Origin: Ruminococcus sp. XPD3002 | GTDB taxonomy: Bacteria > Bacillota > Clostridia > Oscillospirales > Ruminococcaceae | DNA: 64,000 nt | Direction: 5' to 3' | Assembly (NCBI GenBank): GCA_900119535.1 | Contig: FPJT01000011.1 | Span: 1 to 64,000, forward strand | In this document: in pieces, positions 53,521 to 62,516 of the stretch | How positions within the stretch are numbered: position 1 is the stretch's first letter | How the letters are laid out: every line of letters starts with the position of its first letter | Position numbers and translations under genes: made by a program | The notes under the pieces: model-generated | Seen by the model: the letters and a program-made list of their open reading frames with translations, nothing else | The model's database searches: none | What the model was told of the DNA's origin: nothing

Positions 53521-54196
53521 TGATTTCTGAGTTCTGAGTTCTTTTCTCTGCTTTGTCGATAGATGACGATTTGCCGAAGATAATCAGTATCAGTCCGATT
53601 ATTATGAAAGGCAGACTGATAAGCGGTCTGTTCCTTACCTTGTCAAGCTTTACCAGCTTAAGTCCGACAGCATGTGCGTCTGCATCCCTGATGTCGGTTA
53701 TTTCCTCGCCTTTGAGGTAATACTTGTCGTTAGACGACTTCACACGGTCAAGCAGCTCGGCAAAGTGTTCATTATCCTCGTCCGTGAAAACTGCCGCATA
53801 TCTGTTATATGGCTTGACCTCGGACGTACTGAGCTGATCGAGCGAACTGTATACTTCGGGATCTATTGCACCGTCGAATATCAGCTGACGGTACTGACCG
53901 CATATATTTACCACGAATCCGCTTTTCGTCAGAAGGGGATCGCTGTCGCTTGAAGCTGTGTAGGAACACAGCGGTCTGTCCTGTTCGGCTCCGTCAGGCA
54001 CGGTACAGACCATGTTTTCAAGGGATACTATAACATACTGTCCCTTTTTCGGAGAGGTTATCTCGTCCGCACTGTTTACGTTCAGCGAACGTATTGAGGG
54101 TATACCTGTTATTACCAGTACAACTATGCCGATAACAGCGAGTATTGCACCTGCTATGGTCTTTATATCGATGCTGAATTGTCTGTTGTTTACCAT
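53513..54196 (-). CDS. Two-TM membrane protein of unknown function
   Basis: 227 residues. TM1 about 12-32 (IAGAILAVIGIVVLVITGIP), an extracytoplasmic domain (about 35-185) with scattered cysteines, then TM2 about 192-208 (LISLPFIIIGLILIIFG) and a short charged tail. It overlaps the upstream small membrane protein gene by 7 bases, so the pair is co-translated. Not recognised beyond a general uncharacterised clostridial membrane family. The last residues (KRTQNSEIRK) are encoded by the CAGAACTCAGAAATCAGAAAG microrepeat, so its 3' end has been altered by repeat DNA. Confidence 0.7.
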   Translation of the reverse strand: MVNNRQFSIDIKTIAGAILAVIGIVVLVITGIPSIRSLNVNSADEITSPKKGQYVIVSLENMVCTVPDGAEQDRPLCSYTASSDSDPLLTKSGFVVNICGQYRQLIFDGAIDPEVYSSLDQLSTSEVKPYNRYAAVFTDEDNEHFAELLDRVKSSNDKYYLKGEEITDIRDADAHAVGLKLVKLDKVRNRPLISLPFIIIGLILIIFGKSSSIDKAEKRTQNSEIRK

Positions 54197-54672
54197 TTGT
54201 TTTTTTCCTTTTTCTTTCGGATGTTTTCATCACGCTCACGGATGAGTTGTTCCCTTACTTCCTTATCAAGCACAAAATCAAACTCGTCGTCGGGATAGTC
54301 GAACTCGCTGTCCTTTTCTTTCTTTCTGCGTTCCGCATCGGACTTTCTGCTTCTGCGGAAGCTCCTTTCCCAGTCGGCAAAGGGCGAATAGAACAAGGGT
54401 GCGCCCAGTATCACTATAAGTCCGCCGATAATTGTCTTGTGAACTTCGTCCGCCGCTTTTATACGGCTCTGTCTTTCAGCCTCTATTCGGAGCATATCGG
54501 TGTCCATGTCCTCTTCCACGCACAGCTCTTCGTACTCTTTTATGACCGCTTTTTTTATGGCTTTGCCCCGTATTGCGGAGGAAGTCATAAGCGCTATGCC
54601 GAGTATGATGAGGATTATGCCCGAAAGCTGCATGAATGAGAATCTGAATCTGTAAGTATCATCCTTTTTCAT
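54190..54672 (-). CDS. Small two-TM membrane protein of unknown function
   Basis: 160 residues from the ATG at 54672 with AAGGGG upstream; the frame extends 34 codons further, without a better site. TM1 about 12-31 (MQLSGIILIILGIALMTSSA), a charged loop with a short helix, a second hydrophobic segment about 73-93 (TIIGGLIVILGAPLFYSPF), then a long basic and acidic cytoplasmic tail. It is translationally coupled to the next membrane gene. Both sit inside the branched-chain pathway block between ilvC and ilvD; a link to amino acid transport is possible but unsupported. Confidence 0.65.
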   Translation of the reverse strand: MKKDDTYRFRFSFMQLSGIILIILGIALMTSSAIRGKAIKKAVIKEYEELCVEEDMDTDMLRIEAERQSRIKAADEVHKTIIGGLIVILGAPLFYSPFADWERSFRRSRKSDAERRKKEKDSEFDYPDDEFDFVLDKEVREQLIRERDENIRKKKEKNKW

Positions 54673-54730
54673 AAACCATTTCCCCTTTGCTGCTCCGACC
54701 TTTTTGACAGGGGAGCATGATATTCTGAAA

Positions 54731-54772
54731 GGTCCCTGCGGCAGGTCTTGAAAAATATAAAGCGCAGGGACC
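54731..54772 (-). terminator. Hairpin after ilvC, possible terminator
   Basis: GGTCCCTGCG / CGCAGGGACC, perfect 10-bp stem with a 22-base loop, then TTTC on the minus strand. The weak T-tract leaves its strength uncertain. Confidence 0.5.
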
Positions 54773-54932
54773 ATTCTGTTAACAGAATATTAACAAATTA
54801 TTGTGATAAGTTTGTGAAAATATGATGATTATGTGAAGAAAATATGAACAGAAAATTAATAATCGTCCGGATTTCTACTTCATGTATACTTTCTCCCTTG
54901 ACTCAGGGGACAACTCCCGTGAATAATTACTG

Positions 54933-55973
<1,041 letters not shown>

Positions 55974-56041
55974 TTACTCCTTTTATTATTATTACAGTTA
56001 TCTTATGTAACCGACAAGTCTTCGCAATAAAACCGTTTTCA

Positions 56042-56215
56042 GGGAAAGCCCTCTCTTGCAGGGCTTTCCCTCTCCGCAGACAGTCCACCGGACTGTTTTG
56101 AAATTCACCCTTTGCTGAGCGCTTTATGTAGTGAGGGGCGTTGCCCCTCCAACCCCACCAGAGACGCTGTCTCTGGACTCTGCTAAATGGGTGTAACCCC
56201 TTTAGAATCCCGAAT
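56042..56215. repeat. Palindrome-rich gap between ilvN and ilvC
   Basis: GGGAAAGCCCT / AGGGCTTTCCC (56042-56070), CAGTCC/GGACTG (56081-56095) followed by TTTT, GAGGGGCGTTGCCCCTC, and CCAGAGACGCTGTCTCTGG. These resemble the block at 29690-29815 more than the TGTAGGGG family. Some may act as processing or termination sites between ilvN and ilvC. Confidence 0.5.
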
Positions 56216-56270
56216 TGGTGATGATATCAGCTTACCTTAAAGCTTTGTCAGATGCTTTCGATACTGTTGT

Positions 56271-56774
56271 TTACTTGGTCTTGAGACAGTTCTCGCCGCG
56301 CTCGATAGCCACGATACCCGTGCGGCACATCTCCATTATGCCGTATGGCTTCATAAGCTCGATGAAGGCATCTATCTTCGATGTCTCTCCTGTAAGCTCG
56401 CAGATAAGCGCAGTTGTTGAATAGTCAACTATCTTTGTGCGGAATATCTCTACCGCAGTCATTATGTCCTGTCGTGTAGAGGGCGTGTTCTTTACCTTGA
56501 TGAGCAGAAGCTCACGGATAACTGTTTCGTTGGGATCGAGTACTTCCACTTCCTTTACATCGTGGAGCTTTTCAAGCTGGCGCAGTATCCTGAGCTTTAT
56601 GTCCTCGTCGCCCCTGAAGGATACCGTTATTCTTGAATAGCCGCTGGACTCAGTTTCTCCCACTGTGAGGCAGTCGATATTGAAGCCTCGTCTCGTGAAC
56701 ATTCCCGATACTCTCGAGAGGACTCCCGAAACGTTTGATACTATAACGCCTATAACGTACTTATTACTTGTCAT
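56271..56774 (-). CDS. ilvN: Acetolactate synthase small (regulatory) subunit
   Basis: 167 residues from the ATG at 56774, 6 bases after GAGGTG; a GTG at 56783 overlaps that site and is less likely. N-terminal ACT domain (YVIGVIVSNVSGVLSRVSGMFTRRGFNIDCL) with the valine-binding region, then the C-terminal activation domain. It binds and activates IlvB and gives valine feedback inhibition. It begins 11 bp after the ilvB stop. Confidence 0.96.
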   Translation of the reverse strand: MTSNKYVIGVIVSNVSGVLSRVSGMFTRRGFNIDCLTVGETESSGYSRITVSFRGDEDIKLRILRQLEKLHDVKEVEVLDPNETVIRELLLIKVKNTPSTRQDIMTAVEIFRTKIVDYSTTALICELTGETSKIDAFIELMKPYGIMEMCRTGIVAIERGENCLKTK

Positions 56775-56784
56775 TCTGCTCACC

Positions 56785-58482
56785 TCACTTTATCTCTGTG
56801 ATTATGTCGTCTATCGAACCGCCCGGAGGCAGCATCGGAAGTACGAATTCATCGCTGTTTACAGCGCAGTCTATCACGAATGGTCCGTTGTATGCGAAAG
56901 CCTCTGCCGCAGCCTTTTTCAGCTCGTCCTTGTTAACGGCTCTTGCGCCCTTTGCACCGAATGCTTCCGCAAGCTTTACGAAATCGGTCTTTCGTTCAAG
57001 TGTTGTATTGGAATAGTGCTTGTCGAAGAACAAAGTCTGCCACTGGCGTACCATTCCGAGAACTCCGTTATTCATGATGACTATTACTATTGGTGAATTC
57101 TGGGAAACCGCTGTTGCAAGCTCGTTGAGGTTCATGCCGAAGCTTCCGTCACCTGTAAAGAGTATCGTTCTTCCGCCTGATGCCGTTGAAGCTCCTATGG
57201 CGGCACCGAGACCGTATCCCATTGTACCGAGTCCGCCGCTTGTAAGGAGGGTTCTCGGCTTCATGAAGGGATAGCGCTGAGCTACCCACATCTGGTGCTG
57301 TCCTACGTCGGTAACTACGATATCCTCTGGCTCTGAGTGTGCGCTTATTGCATCCACAATGTCATAGGGGGTGAGCCTGTCTGCTGAGAGCTTCTTATCG
57401 GCAAGCGCAAGGGCACTTGCAAGACGTTTCTTCTCTTCCTGACGAAGCTCTGCGATACGTGCGCTCCACTCGGGATGCTCCTTCTTCTGCACCATTGCGG
57501 TAAGGCGGAATACAGCGTCCTTTATATCGCCTTGTATCGGCAGGTCTGCGGAGATGTTCTTGCTTAGCTCCGCACTGTCTATATCTATGTGGATTATCTT
57601 GAAATTCTGTGCATAGCGTGACTTGTTTCCCGTAGCTCTGTCCGAGAATCTTGCTCCGAGAGCGATAACGAGGTCCGCTTCGTCCTCTGCGACCGATGAA
57701 GCGTAGTGGCCGTGCATACCCTGCATACCGAGGAAGCGTGGATCGTCCGAAGGTACTGCCGAGAGTCCCATAAGAGAGCAGCCCATTGGAGCGTCTATTT
57801 TCTCTGCAAGCTTTCTTACTTCCTCCGAAGCCTTGCCCGAGATGATGCCTCCGCCGAAGTAGATATACGGACGCTCTGCATGTGCTATAAGGTCCGAAGC
57901 CTTTTTCAGCTTGCCCTCTGATGCGAAGCTTACAGGGTAGGGACGTACAGGATCGGGTTTGGGTTCAAAGTCCCATGTTGCAGTCTGTACATCCTTTGGG
58001 ATGTCCACGAGGACAGGTCCCGGACGTCCTGATTTGGCTATCTTGAAGGCTGTGCGGAGGGTATCCGCAAGCTCACGTATGTCCTTTACGATGAAGTTGT
58101 GCTTGGTAACGGGCATTGTCACACCGACTATGTCCACCTCCTGGAAGCTGTCACGTCCGATGAGGCTTGTGGGGACGTTTCCCGTTATGGCTACCATTGG
58201 GACCGAGTCGAGGAATGCTGTAGCTATTCCCGTAACGAGATTGGTAGCTCCGGGACCTGAGGTAGCTATTACAACGCCTACCTTTCCCGTAGCTCTTGCG
58301 TAGCCGTCGGCTGCATGAGCTGCACCCTGTTCATGTGCGGTGAGTATGTTGCGTATTCTGTCCTGGCAGAGATAAAGCTCGTCGAAAAGGTCTATTACCT
58401 GTCCTCCCGGATAGCCGAAAATAGTGTCGCAGCCCTGTTCGATGAGAGTCTCTGCTACTATCTTTGCGCCTGATATTTTCAT
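56785..58482 (-). CDS. ilvB: Acetolactate synthase large (catalytic) subunit
   Basis: 565 residues from the ATG at 58482 with AAAGGA upstream; the upstream extension is part of the attenuator. TPP enzyme with GYPGGQVIDLFDEL, the catalytic Glu in ILTAHEQGAAHAADGYARATG, and the TPP/Mg motif GDGSFGMNLNEL. It makes acetolactate or acetohydroxybutyrate, the first common step to valine, leucine and isoleucine. It is controlled by the leader peptide and terminator upstream. Confidence 0.97.
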   Translation of the reverse strand: MKISGAKIVAETLIEQGCDTIFGYPGGQVIDLFDELYLCQDRIRNILTAHEQGAAHAADGYARATGKVGVVIATSGPGATNLVTGIATAFLDSVPMVAITGNVPTSLIGRDSFQEVDIVGVTMPVTKHNFIVKDIRELADTLRTAFKIAKSGRPGPVLVDIPKDVQTATWDFEPKPDPVRPYPVSFASEGKLKKASDLIAHAERPYIYFGGGIISGKASEEVRKLAEKIDAPMGCSLMGLSAVPSDDPRFLGMQGMHGHYASSVAEDEADLVIALGARFSDRATGNKSRYAQNFKIIHIDIDSAELSKNISADLPIQGDIKDAVFRLTAMVQKKEHPEWSARIAELRQEEKKRLASALALADKKLSADRLTPYDIVDAISAHSEPEDIVVTDVGQHQMWVAQRYPFMKPRTLLTSGGLGTMGYGLGAAIGASTASGGRTILFTGDGSFGMNLNELATAVSQNSPIVIVIMNNGVLGMVRQWQTLFFDKHYSNTTLERKTDFVKLAEAFGAKGARAVNKDELKKAAAEAFAYNGPFVIDCAVNSDEFVLPMLPPGGSIDDIITEIK

Positions 58483-58660
58483 AGTATCAAAGTCCTTTAT
58501 TATTTTTTGGTACGGCGGCGGAGGCTGAGCTCCGCTTTTCAGTCGTCCGCCCATGACTGCGGGTTACGCCGTCTTTCACTCCGTGCAGATGTAAAGTCAT
58601 GGACATTCCGCAGGAGAGCATTTGAAACAGTTTTTACGTCCCTGACTGTCGGAGCATAAC

Positions 58661-58690
58661 AAAAAGCCTCCGACATTCCGCCGGAGGCTT
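58661..58690 (-). terminator. Attenuator terminator in the ilvB leader
   Basis: Minus strand AAGCCTCCG, 9-base loop, CGGAGGCTT, then TTTG. A downstream GCTCCGAC can pair with GTCGGAG in the terminator arm, giving an alternative fold. Confidence 0.75.
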
Positions 58691-58726
58691 GTAGCTTCAT
58701 TGCTTGCACATATACATCGGTATATA

Positions 58727-58846
58727 TCAAAAAGCATGAGACTCAGCGCCGTGAGGGCAGAATGAAAAACAGCTGCAGCCAGAGACGTTAATGACCGCGC
58801 CGACGTTAATGACGATACCGTTGTAAGTGATAACTGTTCTCATCAT
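58727..58846 (-). CDS. Val/Ile-rich leader peptide of the ilvBN attenuator
   Basis: 39 codons, start ATG at 58846 (a second ATG follows) with AAGGAG 5 bases upstream, stop TGA at 58727. Nine of the first 21 residues are Val or Ile (VITYNGIVINVGAVINV) and there is no Leu. The stop is about 36 bases before the attenuator terminator. Ribosome stalling at Val or Ile codons when those tRNAs are uncharged would disturb the terminator and allow ilvBN transcription. The C-terminal half (SGCSCFSFC) is cysteine-rich for no evident reason. Confidence 0.8.
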   Translation of the reverse strand: MMRTVITYNGIVINVGAVINVSGCSCFSFCPHGAESHAF

Positions 58847-58875
58847 TTTCACTCCTTACTGAGATCTTTAACATC

Positions 58876-58904
58876 ATTGTAGCACGTTGGAAAGTTAAAA
58901 TCAA
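58876..58904 (-). promoter_or_regulatory. SigA-type promoter of ilvBN
   Basis: Minus strand TTGATT (58904-58899), 17-bp spacer, TACAAT (58881-58876), 30 bp before the leader peptide start. Confidence 0.7.
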
Positions 58905-58973
58905 TAAGGAAAAACGGATCGGCTTATATTTTGTCAATATTATACACTTCATTACGTCGTAGTGATAAAGGAT

Positions 58974-60650
58974 TTATTTGTTTTGAACCTTTTCCTTCAG
59001 CATGTTGTTAACCGCACTTATCAAAGCCTTTACTGAAGATGTGATGATATCGTTGTCTATACCTGTTCCCCAGAAGCTGTTTCCGCTTCCGTCAACTATC
59101 TCAACGTAGGAGACAGCCTTTGATGCAGAACCTACTTCAAGAGCATGCTCGGTATAGGTGCTGATGTTGAAATCCGAACCTGTATAGGATCTTATCGCAT
59201 TGCTTACGGCGTCGAGACGTCCGTTACCTGTATCAGATGCGGTAACTCTTCTGCCGTCATAATCGAATACTACCGAAGCTTCGATGCCGTTGCGCTGAAC
59301 GAAGTGAGTCTCCTGAAGCTGTATAGGAGTAGTTATGTCCACGAAATACTGCTTGAATACGGTGTAGACCTCGTCGGGAAGAAGCTCCTTGTGGGCGTGG
59401 TCCGAAACGCTCTTGACCATGTAGCCGACCTTTTCGCGCATCTTCTTAGGCAGATTGTAGCCGAAGCGTGTTTCCAGTATATAACCGATGCCGCCCTTGC
59501 CCGACTGACTGTTGATGCGGATAACGTCCGCTGAGTATTCCCTTCCGATGTCCGCAGGATCGATGGGGAGATAAGGTACGTTCCAGATGGGAGAATTCTT
59601 TTCCTGACGCCATTTCATGCCCTTTGCGATAGCGTCCTGATGTGAACCGCTGAATGCGGCGAATACAAGCTGTCCCGAATATGGCTGACGCTCGTATATG
59701 TTCATTCTTGTTACACGGGAGTACATTTCCGCAATGTCGGGGATGTCCGAGAAGTCCAGCTTGGGATCAACGCCCTGAGAGTACATGTTCATTGCAAGAA
59801 CTATGATATCAACGTTGCCTGTTCTCTCGCCGTTTCCGAAGAGAGTACCCTCAACACGGTCCGCACCTGCAAGGAGTCCCATTTCGGTATCTGCAACAGC
59901 ACATCCGCGGTCGTTGTGCGGGTGGAGCGATACGATGACGTTCTCGCGGTATTTCAGGTTATCGCACATATACTCTATCTGGTTTGCGTATACGTGGGGC
60001 ATTGAGAGCTGCACCGTTACAGGCAGGTTGATTATGACCTTATCATCAGGGGTAGGCTTCCAGACGTCCAGCACCGCATTGCAGACCTCCAATGCGTATT
60101 CGGGCTCGGTACCCGTAAAGCTCTCGGGGGAATACTCGAAGCGGAAATTGCCCTCGTACTTCTCACGGTACTCCTTGCAGAGCTTTGCTCCCGAAACTGC
60201 GATCTCCTTTATTTCCTCCTTGTTCTTGCGGAAAACCTGTTCACGCTGTGCAAGGGATGTGGAGTTGTAGAGGTGGACTATGGCGTTCTTACAGCCTTTC
60301 AGCGCCTCGAAGGTCTTTTCGATGATATGCTCTCTTGACTGCGTGAGAACCTGTATCGCCACATCATCGGGGATGAGGTCCTGTTCGATAAGAGCACGGC
60401 AGAAATCGTACTCGGTCTCGGAAGCGGCAGGGAAGCCTATCTCTATCTCCTTGAAGCCGATATCCACCAGCTTTTTGAAGAATTCGAGCTTCTCATCAAG
60501 GCTCATGGGTACTATGAGCGCCTGATTGCCGTCACGCAGATCAACGCTGCACCACTGGGGCGCCTTATCCACGTAGGACTTCTTTGTCCATTTCATTTCT
60601 GTTTTCGGAGCTTCAAAAAATTGTCTTGTGTACTTTTCTGTGTTTTTCAT
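58974..60650 (-). CDS. leuA: 2-isopropylmalate synthase
   Basis: 558 residues from the ATG at 60650 with GGAGG 7 bases upstream; the longer frame covers the T-box. Catalytic TIM barrel with VDLRDGNQAL (metal-binding Asp), SLHPHNDRGCAVADTEMG (HxH-type ligands) and NGERTGNVDIIVLAMN. The C-terminal LeuA dimer/regulatory domain (about 440-550) includes SSVKALISAVNNML. This is the long LeuA type 2. It condenses acetyl-CoA with 2-oxoisovalerate and is usually inhibited by leucine. Confidence 0.97.
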   Translation of the reverse strand: MKNTEKYTRQFFEAPKTEMKWTKKSYVDKAPQWCSVDLRDGNQALIVPMSLDEKLEFFKKLVDIGFKEIEIGFPAASETEYDFCRALIEQDLIPDDVAIQVLTQSREHIIEKTFEALKGCKNAIVHLYNSTSLAQREQVFRKNKEEIKEIAVSGAKLCKEYREKYEGNFRFEYSPESFTGTEPEYALEVCNAVLDVWKPTPDDKVIINLPVTVQLSMPHVYANQIEYMCDNLKYRENVIVSLHPHNDRGCAVADTEMGLLAGADRVEGTLFGNGERTGNVDIIVLAMNMYSQGVDPKLDFSDIPDIAEMYSRVTRMNIYERQPYSGQLVFAAFSGSHQDAIAKGMKWRQEKNSPIWNVPYLPIDPADIGREYSADVIRINSQSGKGGIGYILETRFGYNLPKKMREKVGYMVKSVSDHAHKELLPDEVYTVFKQYFVDITTPIQLQETHFVQRNGIEASVVFDYDGRRVTASDTGNGRLDAVSNAIRSYTGSDFNISTYTEHALEVGSASKAVSYVEIVDGSGNSFWGTGIDNDIITSSVKALISAVNNMLKEKVQNK

Positions 60651-60696
60651 AAATTTTCCTCCATTCCGATCCGTTTTTACCAGTGCAGGAGGGTAA

Positions 60697-60985
60697 TAAA
60701 AAAGTCCCTCCCATGCAAGGCATGGAAGAGACGAAGCTGTTCTTATAATACTCCGTGGTACCACTCTTCTTGACGTATGATGATACGCCCACTCGTCTGC
60801 GTCGGATCAACGCATATCTCTGTAACGGGAGAACCCGTTCAAGCCTAATCATCCGCAGACTTTCAGCCGACTGCTCGGGGAGGAGCTATGACCTGTAATG
60901 GTTTACTGCCTTTCACCGCACGGCAGCTCTCTGTGGAAACGTTTTACAAGCTTTATTTCCCTTCATCGCATTTGGTAGTTTGTAA
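60697..60985 (-). promoter_or_regulatory. T-box leader (probably Leu) upstream of leuA
   Basis: On the minus strand the T-box AGAGTGGTACCACGGAG is at 60768-60752. The terminator is GTCTCTTCCATGC / GCATGGGAGGGAC (60732-60704) with a T-run. A CTC triplet at 60885-60883 in an ATAGCTCCTCC context is the likely Leu specifier. The GTGAAAG element near the 5' side fits the stem I region. Confidence 0.88.
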
Positions 60986-60990
60986 TTGTT

Positions 60991-61019
60991 ATTATAAACC
61001 GCTTTTTTGATTTTGTCAA
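60991..61019 (-). promoter_or_regulatory. Consensus promoter of the leuA T-box leader
   Basis: Minus strand TTGACA (61019-61014), 17-bp spacer, TATAAT (60996-60991). Confidence 0.85.
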
Positions 61020-61064
61020 GGGCTTTCTGAAAAAATTTTTTGTGACTGAGTTCGGCTTGCATAC

Positions 61065-61094
61065 AAAAAAGCCGCAAAGCTTGTGCTTTACGGC
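61065..61094 (-). terminator. Terminator of murA
   Basis: Minus strand GCCGTAAAGC, 4-base loop, GCTTTGCGGC, then a run of T. Lies 15 bp after the murA stop. Confidence 0.85.
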
Positions 61095-61108
61095 CTGATC
61101 TTTACTTT

Positions 61109-62422
61109 TCAGACAGCCTGTTTGCTGTCCTTGCTTTCTTTATTGTCCTTATCCTCGGGCTTGTCGGGAACGCTTACCTTCTCGATATCTGCGCCGAGTG
61201 CCCTGAGCTTGCCTTCCATGCAGTCATAGCCGCGCTCGATATGGAAGATATCCTCTATCTCGGTGATGCCGCTTGCTGCAAGTCCTGCAATGATAAGTGC
61301 TGCACCAGCTCTAAGGTCACAAGCCTTTACGGGTGCGCCCATGAGCTTGCCTGTACCCTCGATAAGTGCTATCTTACCGTTAACTGTGATATCAGCGCCC
61401 ATGCGTCTGAGCTCGTCCACATAGCGGAAACGCTGCTCCCAGATATTCTCGGTTATGATGCTTGTACCCTCTGCAAGACACAGGAGAGTTGCTATCTGCG
61501 ACTGCATATCAGTGGGGAATCCCGGGTGCGGAGCGGTCTTTACATTGGTCTTTACCAGCGGACCGTCTACCCATACTCTGATGCTGTCATCAAACTGCTC
61601 TATCTTTACGCCGATCTTTTCGAGCTTCTTTGTTATGGACTCGAGATGCTTCGGGATAACGTTCTTGATGAGAACATCGCCCTTTGTAGCGGCAACAGCT
61701 ACCATGAATGTACCTGCCTCGATCTGGTCGGGGATAACTGCATAGGTGGTACCGTGGAGATGCTCGACGCCGCGTATCTTGATAACGTCTGTACCTGCAC
61801 CCATGATGTTAGCTCCCATAGAGTTGAGGAAGTTTGCCAGGTCGACGATGTGGGGTTCCTTAGCTGCGTTTTCGATGACTGTAAGTCCATCTGCCTTGAC
61901 AGCAGCGAGCATAGCGTTCATAGTAGCGCCGACTGTTACAACATCGAAGAAGATCTGACTTCCTGTGAGCTTATCAGCAGTGAGGTCGATCATTCCCTGG
62001 CTGAGGGAGTAGTTAGCACCGAGGGCAGAAAATGCCTTAAGGTGCTGGTCTATAGGACGGTCTCCGAGAGGACATCCGCCGGGCATCGAAACTCTTGCCT
62101 TATTGAACTTGCCAAGGAGCGCTCCCAGGAAATAATAGGAAGCTCTCATTTTCCTTGCGGTCTCGTAGGGAACGCATGTGTTATTTATGGATGTAGGATC
62201 TATTCTGTAGGCATCCTTGCCGATATTCTCGACTTTTGCGCCCATTTCCTCGAGTATCCTCAGGCTTATGGTAACATCGCTGATAGTCGGAACGTTCTCA
62301 ACAATACAAGGCTCGTCCGACAGTATAACAGCAGGGAGTATGGCTACAGCGGCATTTTTTGCACCGCTGATGGTAACTTCACCATGAAGCCTTCTTCCGC
62401 CTCTGATTATGAACTTATCCAA
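61109..62422 (-). CDS. murA: UDP-N-acetylglucosamine 1-carboxyvinyltransferase
   Basis: 437 residues. Starts KFIIRGGRRLHGEVTISGAKNAA, with Lys22 and Asn23 of the substrate site. The catalytic Cys117 is in SMPGGCPLGDRP, the fosfomycin target. HPGFPTDMQSQ and the C-terminal ERGYDCMEGKLRALGADIE are typical. It transfers enolpyruvate to UDP-GlcNAc, the first committed step of peptidoglycan synthesis. A charged, lysine/aspartate-rich tail extends the C-terminus. It is a single-gene unit here. Confidence 0.97.
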   Translation of the reverse strand: MDKFIIRGGRRLHGEVTISGAKNAAVAILPAVILSDEPCIVENVPTISDVTISLRILEEMGAKVENIGKDAYRIDPTSINNTCVPYETARKMRASYYFLGALLGKFNKARVSMPGGCPLGDRPIDQHLKAFSALGANYSLSQGMIDLTADKLTGSQIFFDVVTVGATMNAMLAAVKADGLTVIENAAKEPHIVDLANFLNSMGANIMGAGTDVIKIRGVEHLHGTTYAVIPDQIEAGTFMVAVAATKGDVLIKNVIPKHLESITKKLEKIGVKIEQFDDSIRVWVDGPLVKTNVKTAPHPGFPTDMQSQIATLLCLAEGTSIITENIWEQRFRYVDELRRMGADITVNGKIALIEGTGKLMGAPVKACDLRAGAALIIAGLAASGITEIEDIFHIERGYDCMEGKLRALGADIEKVSVPDKPEDKDNKESKDSKQAV

Positions 62423-62516
62423 AATGAATTCTCTCCTTATTTCACGGGATTTCTATTTTTTCCCGCTATTCTGTTGTCTACAAGCGGAAATCCCTCCGCC
62501 TGCGTCAAGCTTTGGT

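Noticed and set aside
58539..58730. 63-codon reading frame between the leader peptide and ilvB
   Set aside because: It runs through the attenuator terminator and has no ribosome binding site. The Val/Ile-rich 39-codon frame upstream is better supported.
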